DNA from: Sindora glabra
Taxonomy: Eukaryota; Streptophyta; Magnoliopsida; Fabales; Fabaceae
Length of the DNA: 64,000 nucleotides
Assembly (NCBI GenBank): GCA_020226215.1
Contig: CM035235.1
Location: 68,163,283-68,227,282 of the forward strand
Direction of reading: 5' to 3'
Both the position numbers and the translations under genes were made by a program. Under the pieces are notes generated by a model. That model worked only from the letters and a program-made list of their open reading frames with translations, made no database searches and was not told the DNA's origin. The first letter of the stretch is position 1; every line of letters begins with the position of its first letter. Below, piece after piece: positions 47,865-58,204 of the stretch.

Positions 47865-50307
47865 CTAATGTCTACGTAAGTGATGTCCAGTCCCACATCC
47901 AGGATCGGTAATGTGGCGGCCGTATCTACTAACCCTCTGCGCAGGCTCGGGAGTCACATCCCCAGTGTCTGTGTCTCCTCTACCTCCAGCCCTCGCTCTG
48001 CCTCCACCTCTACCTCTATCTACAAGCTTTGAGTCATCTGTCGTCATGCCACCATGCGCTAATCTCTGATCCTGAGTATGCCAATCAAATACAGAACGAT
48101 ATGGCTGCGATGGACCAGCATCATTGGAAGGAAAGGCATAAATTGCAGATGAAACTTCTGGTATGTATGGAAATGCCTGGAATGAGGATGGAACACCAAG
48201 AGGAAGCTGGTACATCTGGGATGACGACGGCCCATATAGTGCGGCCGGGAACATGGTGGAGGATGAAGGATCATCGGGTGTAGTAGGGTACACATGAGAT
48301 GGGGCAGTAACATCAGGCATCATCGTCATGGTCTCCTGGGCAGTCGAAGGTGGAATCTGCTGCACTGTCGAAGCGGACGGAATATCAGCCTACGACGTAT
48401 GCCATGGAACAGTGCGACGTCGTCGAGAAGAGCGAGGCTGATCATGGTCACCCTCCGCAGGGTCTGGGATATGATGGGCCTGGGGGGCTGGCTCCGCATG
48501 TGAGTCAATAATCACATGATCAACCTGCTGAATCGCATGAAGGATGGACTCCGTCGCTGACCTAAGCGCATCGAAGGTGAACACAGCCTGCCCCTCAGTG
48601 GTAGTGAAGTCTTGTAGTGAGGAAACCTTATCGACCTGTGCAAACGTTTGACATTAAAGTTAGTTTTAATACTAATGCATTCAAAGAAAATCAGATACAA
48701 AAAACTAGCACGCAATTTTACCACAAGGTCTAGCGCTCCCCCGACAGATGTAATACATCGCCTGGTAACCCGTCTGTACCATGTTATGTAATCGGAACGT
48801 GGTCCCAGAACTAGTCGTGTCGTCGGCTCGGCGATAATGCACAAGTCTCGCCGGATATCCCAGAGTGCAATATACGGCTGATGGCGGATGTGCCACTCCT
48901 CGTCATGCCGACCGGATAAGTGAAGGCAGTGGACCTCCGCCACCTGCTTTGGTGGCTCTGGAATAGCCTGGCGTAGTCCAAACTGCCGCAAAACCCTATC
49001 AGGCTGGTGCCACTCGACAATCTGGAAGTGAATGAGCGGCACCACTGCTGTCCACGTGTCGCTCCCGTCAAAGCAGTACTAAGGCAGTGATGTGGTGACT
49101 GCCTTAGTGTACGGGATCCAGTCGATCTGAAGTTACAAATTTAGGTTGTGATTTAAATACGACAGTGGAATGGACAAAGCCCTGAAATAAAGGAATCCAT
49201 TATCCCCTACATACCTGGTCAAGTCGAAGACGGTCCAACACGTATCTGTAATGGGGTAGGCTGTGTGCCGGACTATCTTGGAACGTCTTCTGATAGTGCC
49301 ACCTGCCAAGTACAATAACAAAGTTAAACAACTTCGTAGTAAACTTAATTATAAGTGAAAGTTGAAAAATTCTCTAACCTGCGTGCTAAGGGGCCAATCC
49401 CTGCATCCCCCTCTGGTATGTCTAAAACAGCTATCGCAGGGGCGATGGTGGGAAATCTATCCCATGCCCAAAGCTGCAGTAGTAGGCAACACCCTCCTAT
49501 CTCCCTGTAATCCGGAGAGGTAGCCTTACAGAGCTCTCTATACAGATAAGCCAAGCAAGCAGATCCCCAGCTATACGTCCCAGCCTCGTGTAAGTGTCCG
49601 ATCAAGGGTAAGTGCATGAGGTGGACATACGTGCCGGAATGGTCTAGAAATAATGTCCCACCAATGAGTCGCAAAATGTAAGCCCGGGCGAATCTCTGCA
49701 CTGTCACCTCGTTCGCGTCATCTGGAAGATGAGTGAAATGCCTCTCCAACCAACTCATCCTCAGTCGCCCCCCTCTGATGACATGCTCATCCACCGGTAA
49801 CTGGAATCCCAAATACTCCTCTATCAAGGCTCCCCATCCCCACACAGTAGGGCCCGTCACTACTCGACCGTCAATGGGTAGGCCGAGCTGAAAGGCAACA
49901 TCCTACAGGGTAATAGTCGTCTCTCCCTGCGGCATGTGAAAGGTGTGTGTCTCAGGCCTCCACCTCTCTATAAAAGCACTGATCAACTGGTGGTCGATCG
50001 GCATAAACTCGCACATCGCCAAGCCGTAAAAGCCTGCCTCTCGTAAAAAGGGGACAATCAACTCCGGCAGCTACTGGTGATGGTAGTGATGAGCTCGTCG
50101 AATCTTGAGCACACGGTCAGGCTGTGAAAGAAAAAAATCACTAATTATCACGTCTGACAATTCAGAAACGGTTTAACCAAGTTTATTAAGATCTAGCTTT
50201 TTTCATACATGGCCAGCCCAAACCGACTGGGATATATGTGAGGCCTGAGCAGTCAGTAGTGAAGGATCCTGTGGTCCAGGATCAACGCGTCGGGATGTGA
50301 ATGCCAT
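47865..50307 (-). pseudogene. Plant mobile domain (PMD, MAIN-like) gene with four TAG codons
   Basis: PMD proteins include Arabidopsis MAIN and MAIL1, which have roles in genome stability and silencing; many PMD genes live in transposons. Exons (minus): 50307-50209, 50121-49379, 49302-49215, 49126-48722, 48635-47865; total 2106 nt, 702 codons with no frameshift and good GT-AG junctions. Diagnostic segments: FYGLAMCEFMPIDHQLISAF, ERWRPETHTFHMP, DVAFQLGLPIDGR, MSWLERHFTHLPDDA, YILRLIGGTLFLD, VVPLIHFQIVEWHQPDRVLR, QFGLRQAIPEPP, YIALWDIRRD. The C-terminal part is Pro/Ser/Gly-rich with an RGRGGGRARAGGRG patch. In-frame stops, all TAG, at 50071-50073, 49903-49905 (family TLQDVA, so CAG to TAG), 49079-49081 and 48390-48392. 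The final stop is also TAG. The start lies about 100 bp from the internal terminus copy at 50408. Confidence 0.82.
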
Positions 50308-50407
50308 CTGCAATGGCAAGCATTGCATTAGAATGAAATTTAAACACACACTAACTTAACATATGATCTGCAATTTAAGTACATGATTCAACACAAGATA
50401 GCAGTAT

Positions 50408-50492
50408 GGTTAAAATACCAAAATACGGATTTTTTATAAACTTTTTCCCGCTTCACCGTGGTTCCGAAAGTATCTATCAAAGTATATATTAG
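50408..50492 (+). repeat. Internal copy of the MULE terminus (second)
   Basis: GGTTAAAATACCAAAATACG, then TTTCCCGCTTCACCGTGGTT and CCGAAAGTATCTATCAAAGT, align with the left terminus at 46357 in the same orientation. A GGCCAAATGGCGCC dyad fragment lies about 120 bp inside (50612-50627), as at the true ends. With the right end at 53655 it would delimit a smaller 3.2-kb unit holding only the transposase tail. Confidence 0.72.
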
Positions 50493-50807
50493 CATGATTT
50501 TTAGGTAGTTTTTATTTATGATAAAAAATAAATCTTGCTTAATACAATTAATTGTGCAAATAAATATATAAATATTTAAAATTTAATTAATTAAATATAA
50601 AATATTGTGGGAGGCCAAATGGCGCCATACAAACTCTTGCACGATTAACTAGTGGTCGATTCACATTACTGGTAATAGGGAAACATACATATACATAATG
50701 ACGTGCAATTTTACAACCATAAACAAAAAATACAGTCTGCGACCGTTACACTTATGACATTTATTGACATACTTTATAACGTATATGCGAAAGTAAACTC
50801 TTCGTCA

Positions 50808-51350
50808 TCAAGGTGTAGAAGGGTCTTCCTCCCCATATAGCAGTGGGCAGCGCCTACGATTATGCCCTTCCATCTTACAATGACCGCACTTTTGCTTTAC
50901 ACCGCTCTCTTGCGGCCAATCCATCTCATTTCTGATCCGGGTCGACTTTGGTCGCCCCCTTGCACGTAATCTTCCATAATTTGGAACTAGGACAGGGAAT
51001 GGTGGTAGGTTATTCCATTGCGACCACTCCCCAATAGGCCACCACTCAGATTTGTAGCAATTGAGTAGCGTGTCAAGCCTGTATACAGCATCAACATATG
51101 GTTACCACGATATGTTGATTGAGGCACAAGCAGCAATAATATGAGCACAGAGATACCTATATGCTTGAAATTGTCCACATTCACATTGCCCTTTGTCTAA
51201 TAACACTTGGACAACCTTTCCACATGACCCCCTGGCCATATCAGGGCCCTCCACCACCTCAAACCTAGTCCCTTCACTAGATATTTTAATAACTTTAGTT
51301 TCTAAGTAAAAATTATTACGTATTATTGTATCATTACAAAAATTATACAA
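50808..51350 (-). pseudogene. MULE transposase (MURA-type) C-terminal remnant
   Basis: One reading frame interrupted by a TAA at 51102-51104. The N-terminal part matches the SWIM zinc finger region of MuDR-type transposases (GQCECGQFQAYRYLCAHIIA; pattern CxC-xn-CxH). After the stop the frame continues with PYVDAVYRLDTLLNCYKSEW and a basic GRLRARGRPKSTR stretch. A CCHC zinc knuckle (CGHCKMEGHNRRRC) closes it before TGA at 50808-50810. This is the normal C-terminal order of plant MULE transposases. The zinc-binding N terminus and DDE catalytic domain are missing: the 1.8 kb upstream (51360-53170) has no related frame. It cannot encode an active transposase. Confidence 0.85.
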
Positions 51351-52689
51351 AGATCACGCTAAATTAAATATACTTTGCAAGACAATATATAAAAGAAACA
51401 AAAACAGTAGCATACATAAAATTTTATTGACGTATATTTAATTTTAAATATAGGGTTTCAATTCTTTCCATCAGGTCAATATTTGTAAATTTTTCCTTGT
51501 ATATTAATTTTTATTTTTGAATACTTTTATTAGAACTGGGATATATAATTAATTATTTCAATTAACGCTTCCCATAACATTAATTTTTTAAAATTATTTT
51601 TACACAAAACTTAAATATGTTTCATTATGTCGATATTATATTATGTAATTATCTTATTATTTAAATCGTGAATAATATAATACAAAATAAGAAAAATTAT
51701 AACCAAATAGATTAAAAAAGGAGAAGTGTTATGTGAAAGGTAAAGTAATAAGTGTTAAAAATTAAATATGTAATCAATTAATTTTATTAAATAATTTATT
51801 TGATTATTAAAAATAATTTTATGTAAAAAAAAATGTACTATATCTATATTATTCATTATATTGCATTTGAACTTCTAATAGAATGATTAAAAAATAAAAG
51901 GAACAATTTAAACAAAGTGGATTAAACTAGGAAAAATTAATGCACGAACTATACACTCTTGGAGAAATTTTAGTTGATGTATTTCAAAATTAAATAACAT
52001 TTAATTTAATTACTAAGTATTTTATTTAAAAATATAATATAAAATTAATAATTTTTAAAAATAAAAAGTATATTAGAGCTTTAATTTATTTAAAATATTA
52101 TAATAAGCTAAAGAATTATAACTTATTATATTTATGTTAATTAATGATGATGGTGTTTTAAACCATATACAATATGAGTAGATATAAATAGAATACGATA
52201 GAGTAAATTCTCATTTCTAATACATACAGTATAAAATAAAAAAAATTGACTCTATAATAGATTAATTAACTAAATGAATTATTTAATTTTTATAGAATAC
52301 ATTTATAATTAAATAATTAATATATCTTACTGTTATAAAATATTGGTGTGTGTGGTTTAAATAGCATGAGTTAATAAAAAAAATAACAAAAATGTACAAC
52401 AAAATATAAAATAAATAGAAATAATGCATAAAATGTCAAGTCTTTACAAAATACTCTCAATTGATATTTACTTATTTTGACATATATTACTCTAAAATTA
52501 ATATAAAAATATTAATTAACAGGATAATATATCCTCGTAGTAATGAACATATAATAAAAATATTCTTATTTTTATCATATTCTACATCCTTAAAAATTTT
52601 ATATTTTAAATGTATCTAAAAATAATTTCTACCTAGAATGTAAATTTTATTCTAAACACTTTTCTTTATCCCCTTTGTTCTTCTTTTAA

Positions 52690-53190
52690 ATTACAAACTA
52701 TCACAAATCATATAAATTTCTTCTATTTTTTTCTTAAATCCTATATCATAACTTTACAGCATTAATCATAATAATCAACATAAAATAATAATTTCTCCTC
52801 CAGTGTAAAATATATTCTTATAATAAGTAAAAAAAATTATGATATAAATATACAAATTATAAAAAAACTAACCAGTAAAAATCACAAACTATTACAGAAC
52901 ATTTAAATTTGCACAAATTTTTTCTAAATTCTAAATTATAATAATTAACATAAAATAAAAAATCTTCTCCTATTATAAAATATATTCTCATAATAATTAA
53001 TAAAAATTATGACATACATACAGAAATTATAAAAAAATTAACCAGTACAAATCACAAACTATCACAGATCATATAAATTTCTACAACTTTTCTTAAATTT
53101 CATATCACAAATCATAATAATCAACATAAATTATAAATTTTTCTACCATTATATAAATATAAAAGTTAAAAAATACTAACCAATGAAGAG
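52690..53190. repeat. Tandem repeat, unit about 170-190 bp, inside the MULE
   Basis: About three diverged units marked by AACCAGTAAAAATCACAAAC/AACCAGTACAAATCACAAAC, ATCATATAAATTTCT, ATAATAATCAACATAAA and AAAATATATTCTCATAATAA. They lie between the right-end leader region and the place where the transposase body should be. Confidence 0.7.
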
Positions 53191-53385
53191 CAAGAAAAGA
53201 AGACCAGATCTGCTCCAAAGAAGTAAATGTTCCAGGATGAGATTTACAGATTCAACAAAAGATGAGAATTTATGGATGAAAATATAAAAAAAATTAACAA
53301 TGGCTGCGAAGGAAGAAGAGAAGAGCAGTTGATGCGCTCCAAGCTGAACTAGGTTTCTGTGGGTGTGCGGCTGTGCGTGGAGGAG

Positions 53386-53401
53386 TGGAAATATATAGGG
53401 A
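53386..53401 (-). promoter_or_regulatory. Probable TATA box near the right MULE terminus
   Basis: Reading minus, CCTATATATTTCC lies just inside the G+C-rich dyad array. A possible leader exon ends at the donor CATTG|GTTAG near 53180. Position and orientation suit the transposase promoter, which in Mutator-like elements lies in or beside the terminal inverted repeat. Confidence 0.5.
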
Positions 53402-53402
53402 G

Positions 53403-53563
53403 GGAGGCGCCAGATCAAATGGCGCCTCCCAAAAAAATTTCAAATTACTCGCACGGGGGGCGCCATGTTGAAAGGCGCCTCCCAGCCTATTTTGAAGGCG
53501 CCATTCAACATGGCGCCTTCAGCCTCCACGTCAGCTCAAAAACGCCATACCATTTGGCGCCCT
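53403..53563. repeat. Right subterminal GGCGCC dyad array
   Basis: Four inverted dyads: about 53403-53429, 53456-53483, 53492-53521 and 53541-53562, each pairing a GGCGCC/GGCGCCAT stem with its complement over a 6-9 nt loop. Together with the left array this makes seven dyads at the two ends. Confidence 0.75.
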
Positions 53564-53664
53564 CGCCACCCCAATGCGTATTTTGGTATTTAGTTTCGAC
53601 GAAACAGCAAATCCGTAAATTATTTTAAAAAAAATAGTATTCCGGTATTTTATCCCCCTTTTTT

Positions 53665-54963
53665 GCTCAAAAGTTTTTTACTCAAATTACATTGGATGTT
53701 TTAAAGGTTTTACAATTTTTTTTTTCAAATCCAGATTCAATCCCCATTTTCTATATACGTGAGTCTAGTACTACTCTCAGTTAAAAAAAAAATATAAGGC
53801 TCGTTTAAAAGTCAAATTGGTCATTCTTTGGTCCCATGGTTTTAAATTTGGCTAACGGTGAGTTAGTTACCTTAATCTTTCCAGCAACCTAACACCTTTA
53901 GCTTTGCATCGTAATCAATGCCATTGCACTTTAAACAACATAGAGTCAAAACAAAGCCCTATCCTGATAATTTAAATCCCAAAGCCCTCATAATCTTTTT
54001 GTTTAAATATCTTCAGCCCAAAGGGGGAAAAAGGAACCACCAAAATCTCCAAAGTGTGGGACCTCAAAGTACAATGGCCTTCTGATCTGATTTGTGATTA
54101 TGATCATATGGCCATAAGCTATCAACATTGGGAGAGGGACAGAGAGTATGAGATACCTTGGACAGAAAGGGACGGTGGACACCAACAAAGACGAAACATA
54201 CCCCCTTTAGAGTACATTACCTTTGTTTTTTAGGCAACCTTAGCAAGAGGAATGAAAGATTCACAGGTATATTTATTTTCTGTTGTAAAACTATTCTTTA
54301 ACTACAATTTGTACATAATATTGAGGAAAATTTTAACTAGACTCCGTTAGTTTAAGTTAAGAAGAATGGATCAATCGTGAAATGATATATAATTTAATAA
54401 ATAATTGAAAATATATTTAAGGAATAACTTTCTTATTAACCATGATAATGATTATGTGTTATTTAATAATTATTCCAGTCGAACACAATAATTTATTTGA
54501 ATGAAAGAGTAGTGCAAAAAAAGAAAAACATTTCTGTTTCTATCGTAATACTAAGAATTTTAATATTATCATCTTTTTACTTTGACAAGGTAGGAAATTA
54601 TCTACTGTTATCTCATTAATATAGTAGCATAGAAATATTTCTCAATTGGAGAAGGGAATGCTGCAATCCTCTAGAAATATAAACTGAAAATGACAAAATA
54701 ACCCTGCATTTCTTTTCTTTTCCCTCCATCCTCCTTGCCGTAAAGAAACATCAAGTGCAACCTGCCATCCCCTTCCCCCCCCCCGCCCCAAGTATACTAC
54801 TTACCATATGACAGTATTTTTTCTATAAATTAGAATCAGGACAAAATTGAGGGATACACAATATTACAACTTACAAGAGTTTTTGTTGCTGATTAACACT
54901 CTGTCTGCTCTTGAAGACAGAGCCATTTAGAGAAAGCTTGGCTTTTCCCAGCAAGAACCAAAA
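53665..54963. other. Spacer and promoter region of the 54964 gene
   Basis: No exon in the first kilobase. TATAAAT at 54824-54830 lies 140 bp before the ATG of the next gene and is a plausible TATA box. The open frame at 54003-54188 (minus) has no features. Confidence 0.5.
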
Positions 54964-55614
54964 ATGCTGCTGAGAGAAACCATTCACAAGACAAGGGCTT
55001 TCTTTCACAAAACCCTCCTACATTTCAGGTCCTTCTTCTTTAGAGGGTACCATAAATTACCCAGATCTCTTTCCTTCAATCCATTCTGTCGTAGCAGCAG
55101 AAATGGAAGAACTTACACAACAGACCAGCTCTATAATGAGTTCTATGATCAATGGCAGTCTGATCTGAACAGACTAGGGAAGATTGATAGCCATAGCATA
55201 TCCATATCCGGATTGCGAGAGCCAGCTGTTTCAGATGATGCAGGCACTGGCAACTTCAAGAATTTTGCCAAGAAAAGTCCAGAAAAGGAAATTCATGAAG
55301 TTAGAGTGAAAGAGAAGAAGCACAAGCGGAATTCTCCATTGGCTAAAAAGGAAGATAAATGTTCACAAAAGAAGAATGAAGGAGCTCATGTTTTAGCTCA
55401 AAAGATGAAGGAATTGGAGATGATTGATACAGGTGATGTTGAGCAAGTACTGGATATAGAAGAGGCACTGCACTATTATTCTAGGCTTACCAGCCCAGTA
55501 TATTTAGATATTGTGGACAAGTTTTTCACGGATATGCACACAGACTTCTCTGTTGCACAGTCTTCTGTTCCCATCAAAAACTCAAAGAGGCGACTTGGAG
55601 CAACCAGGTTGTAG
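54964..55614 (+). CDS. Plant-specific protein of unknown function, 216 aa
   Basis: Single uninterrupted exon starting MLLRETIHKTRAFFHKTL. The N terminus (about 1-45) is basic, Phe-rich and arginine-bearing, so could be a targeting or membrane-associating segment. The middle is charged (KEKKHKRNSPLAKKEDK). The C-terminal third is the most ordered-looking part: LAQKMKELEMIDTGDVEQVL, then DIEEALHYYSRLTSPVYLDI and VDKFFTDM. I have an impression that this C-terminal block recurs in a family of short land-plant proteins sharing the MLLRxxIxxTxxFFHKTL start, but I cannot name the family or a function. A TATA box lies at 54824. Confidence 0.8.
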   Translation: MLLRETIHKTRAFFHKTLLHFRSFFFRGYHKLPRSLSFNPFCRSSRNGRTYTTDQLYNEFYDQWQSDLNRLGKIDSHSISISGLREPAVSDDAGTGNFKNFAKKSPEKEIHEVRVKEKKHKRNSPLAKKEDKCSQKKNEGAHVLAQKMKELEMIDTGDVEQVLDIEEALHYYSRLTSPVYLDIVDKFFTDMHTDFSVAQSSVPIKNSKRRLGATRL

Positions 55615-56118
55615 ATAAGATAACCATACAGTAAATTATGTCCTAGTATATTGAAATCTGCTTTGTTCATCATTTTTTATCCTCTTGTTTCCTTTTCAAG
55701 TGTGTTGTATTATTGGTGAGTTTGTCTGGTGTGAATCCATCAACAGAGCCTTTTTTTCCCCTTTCCCTCTAGCTTTTGCTTGATGCTTGTTTGAATCCAC
55801 CTTGATCATTAATCAATGGAATTATTTTGAATAGAAGAATCTGTAACTTTACTAGTGCTTGAGGTCGTTTTTTTTTTCATTTTGCAGACTTTTGGAAATT
55901 TGAATCTTCAATTTCATTTGCAAAGATGCATGAATTTTAAAAGAATGCTATTATGTTCTATTTCATATGGAACTGTGAGACAACATAAAAGTATTTCAAC
56001 TTGTACAATTACTTTAGAAACCTGTAAGCAAGCGGCAAATGCAACATTGCCTAGAAATACAACAGAAGAGATGAGTGTGGGGGTAGGAGGTGGACAGCTT
56101 CCTTTTCTTGCAACACGA
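55615..56118. other. Convergent spacer
   Basis: 3' region of the 54964 gene and of the peroxidase remnant. The open frame at 55855-56133 (plus) is antisense and featureless. Confidence 0.45.
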
Positions 56119-58124
56119 TCATTTAGCCTTTGAACAGTTAATCCGAATATGACCTAAGGGATTTATCAAAGAGCTTCATCATTACAAGGGCAAAATTTCT
56201 GCGGAACAAAGAAGGATTGAAGGCGTATGCTTTAACCCATTTTGCAGTTCCTTCTCCTGCCATTTGCTGCTGATCAAAATGTAGGATTCCTTTATGTTGC
56301 AAAAGGCTGTGGTAGTATAATGTCCCGAAATCTGGTCAAGGTAGCTCTAACTCCATATCCATTCCTGGCTCTGCAACTGAGGAATGTAACGCTCTGTGGG
56401 AATGTGACTCTACAGCTTCTGATAAGAACAAGCAATAGGAGGTATGGCCTGACGCAGAAGGGGATGATTCAGTAGTTCCACTGCATGTTGATCTCAAATG
56501 GCTCAGAAATTCACTATCTAGAGAAGGGTCAGGTTCATTAATTCCTCTGAAGTTATAAAGGCGGTCTTCAAAGAATTTGCAATGGATTACCCCAATGCCG
56601 TGGGCACCTGGATGGAAAGAGTCCAATAAGTTAATATAATAGAAAATGGCAAATCACCAGGAGGAGGACAAATTTAGACAAGAAAAGAAAGAACATATTT
56701 AACTCTAGTGAGTCCTACCAGACACAAAACATCAAGGAATCCAGCTAATAGGGATTGCACTGATGACGACAAGTGTTTGATTATATCTTAATCTGGTTCC
56801 ATCAATTAATGCGCAGGTGAATATTCAGCAACAAATATGGTTGGGTAAGTAAAAGACCAAATGAAGCAGCTTCTTTTTTCCTGTTATGGGTTAGGTTCTC
56901 ATACTGAAATATGCAGTTTCGATCAGGTAAAATTTAAGGGGAAGAGGCAACCCGTAATAGGTGCTTTGATAAATTATTAAAATATAGAACAATAAAGAGG
57001 AAAAAGAAAACAAATATAGGAACAAAGATCACATTTGTGCATAGGAAGAAGGGGGGAAAATCTAGCAGCAATAAACCTAACAGAGCAACCATTTTGTTTT
57101 TCACCAAATGCTCTTGATGCAAAGGATGAAAGAGTTTTGGAAATATCATCCAGGGTGAAAGAAGCTCCCCAGTTGCAGGGTCAAAAAACGAGATAGAACC
57201 ATCTCTCCTTCCATATACAGTGGGTAGAGTGGGCCACCAGCCTAAAATACACAGTTAAAACTTAGAAGTAAGGTTCCCAAAAATATGGAACCATGTAAAC
57301 AAACTCAGTAACTGTTAGCTGCACATAACAAATTCTCATTTTCTGTGTGTCCTTGGCAAAATTTGAATGGGTAAGGCTAGTTTAAATCAAATTGTAACAT
57401 GTTACAATTGAGTGATAATTTATGAGACAAAATAGATTTCCTTAGCCATAGCATGAGTTTATAGAAAAATAGAAGAACAGAAAGAAAAGAGAAAATATTA
57501 CCATAAACACACTATCTCTGGCAGCCAGTACAAGAATATCAGCACAAGAAACAACCCCAAGGCATGCTTCTTCAAGCTTGGACTCGATCATCTCAATCGC
57601 ATCAAAACCCTTGAGAGTTTCATTGGGAGGGCTCTCTTTCTCTGAATCAATTCCATCGTCAGCAAGTAACAAAATAGACGCATGACAGCCCTGCAGCAAG
57701 TACAATTGAAACTAAAACAGATTAGTTAAGAAACAATAGAACTATTCCATTTCTAAAGCAGAAGATTAAGATGAATTCAACAGAACCCAGATAAAACTGA
57801 TGAAAGAAAAACGATACCCACATTAAATTTTTGCAGGAAGATACCGAAGAGAGATGGAATTGCTTTTTATCAAAACAAACTCAAAACACAAGACACAAAT
57901 CTACGATACTTATTCTGTAATAAAAGATGAACCAGAAGAACAAGAAATGTCACCTGGATGAAGCAATCATGGAAAGCAAGACGAATTAGAGATGAAGCCA
58001 CCTTGGGTCTGTGGCGATGCACATGCCGAACCGTAGCTCCGACAACTGGCTCTGCGTGCGGGCAAGAATAGCGGTAGAAATTATATTCAAGCGAAGAAGA
58101 AGAATTATCCCCGAAACCAAGCAT
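56119..58124 (-). pseudogene. Class III peroxidase (PER48-like) pseudogene
   Basis: Secreted haem peroxidase family. Exon remnants (minus): 58124-57954, 57690-57502, 57241-57077, 56607-56119. Conserved parts: distal RLAFHDCF, SCADILVLAARDS, the AHGIGVIHCKFFEDRLYNF proximal-His region, NEPDPSLDSEFL, EPGMDM, FGTLYYHSLLQ and a C-terminal INCSK motif. The EPGMDM insert and overall order match Arabidopsis PER48. Damage: exon 57241-57077 needs +1 near 57212 (after PLYPLY), +1 near 57152 (around SP|DDIS) and -1 near 57097 (A-run before MVALL). A TGA lies at 56336-56338, with a further frame change before the INCSK end. The distal calcium-site GCDAS reads GCHAS. No signal peptide is in frame with the first Met; a hydrophobic MALFCLTFSFSGFFF lies upstream in another frame. 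Not translatable as a peroxidase. Confidence 0.85.
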
Positions 58125-58204
58125 CGTCCTTCTTCGTGGAGAATGAAACTGAGCGGCTGGAAAAAGAATCCAGAGAAACTGAATGTGAGGCAGAAGAGGG
58201 CCAT

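Larger units (their letters stand above)
46348..53664 (-). mobile_element. Mutator-like element (MULE) carrying a PMD gene, 7.3 kb
   Basis: Element 46357-53655 (7299 bp), flanked by a perfect 9-bp duplication CCCTTTTTT (46348-46356 and 53656-53664), the size expected for Mutator-like transposons. Ends pair as long degenerate inverted repeats: left GGCAAAAATATCATTTTAAC ... TTATTACCAAAATACGCA, right (reversed) GGATAAAATACCGGAATAC ... AAATACCAAAATACGCA, over about 85 bp. It holds, right to left: a TATA-containing leader region, a tandem-repeat A+T-rich tract, a transposase tail with SWIM and CCHC zinc knuckle, an internal terminus copy (50408), a PMD gene, a second internal terminus copy (47314), and the left end. 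The catalytic DDE part of the transposase is absent, so it cannot be autonomous. Confidence 0.85.

Noticed and set aside
48029..48503. Several plus-strand frames of 60-84 codons
   Set aside because: Antisense shadows of the G+C-richer last PMD exon.
53176..53418. 80-codon minus-strand frame inside the right MULE end
   Set aside because: Better read as promoter and untranslated leader of the transposase; hydrophobic low-complexity peptide without homology.
53359..53628. 89-codon plus-strand frame across the right MULE end
   Set aside because: It reads through the inverted repeat and the G+C-rich dyads; openness is a composition effect.
46348..53664. LTR retrotransposon as the host of the PMD gene
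   Set aside because: Ends are inverted, not direct; the duplication is 9 bp, not 4-6; SWIM plus CCHC follows the Mutator-type order; no reverse transcriptase or integrase seen.
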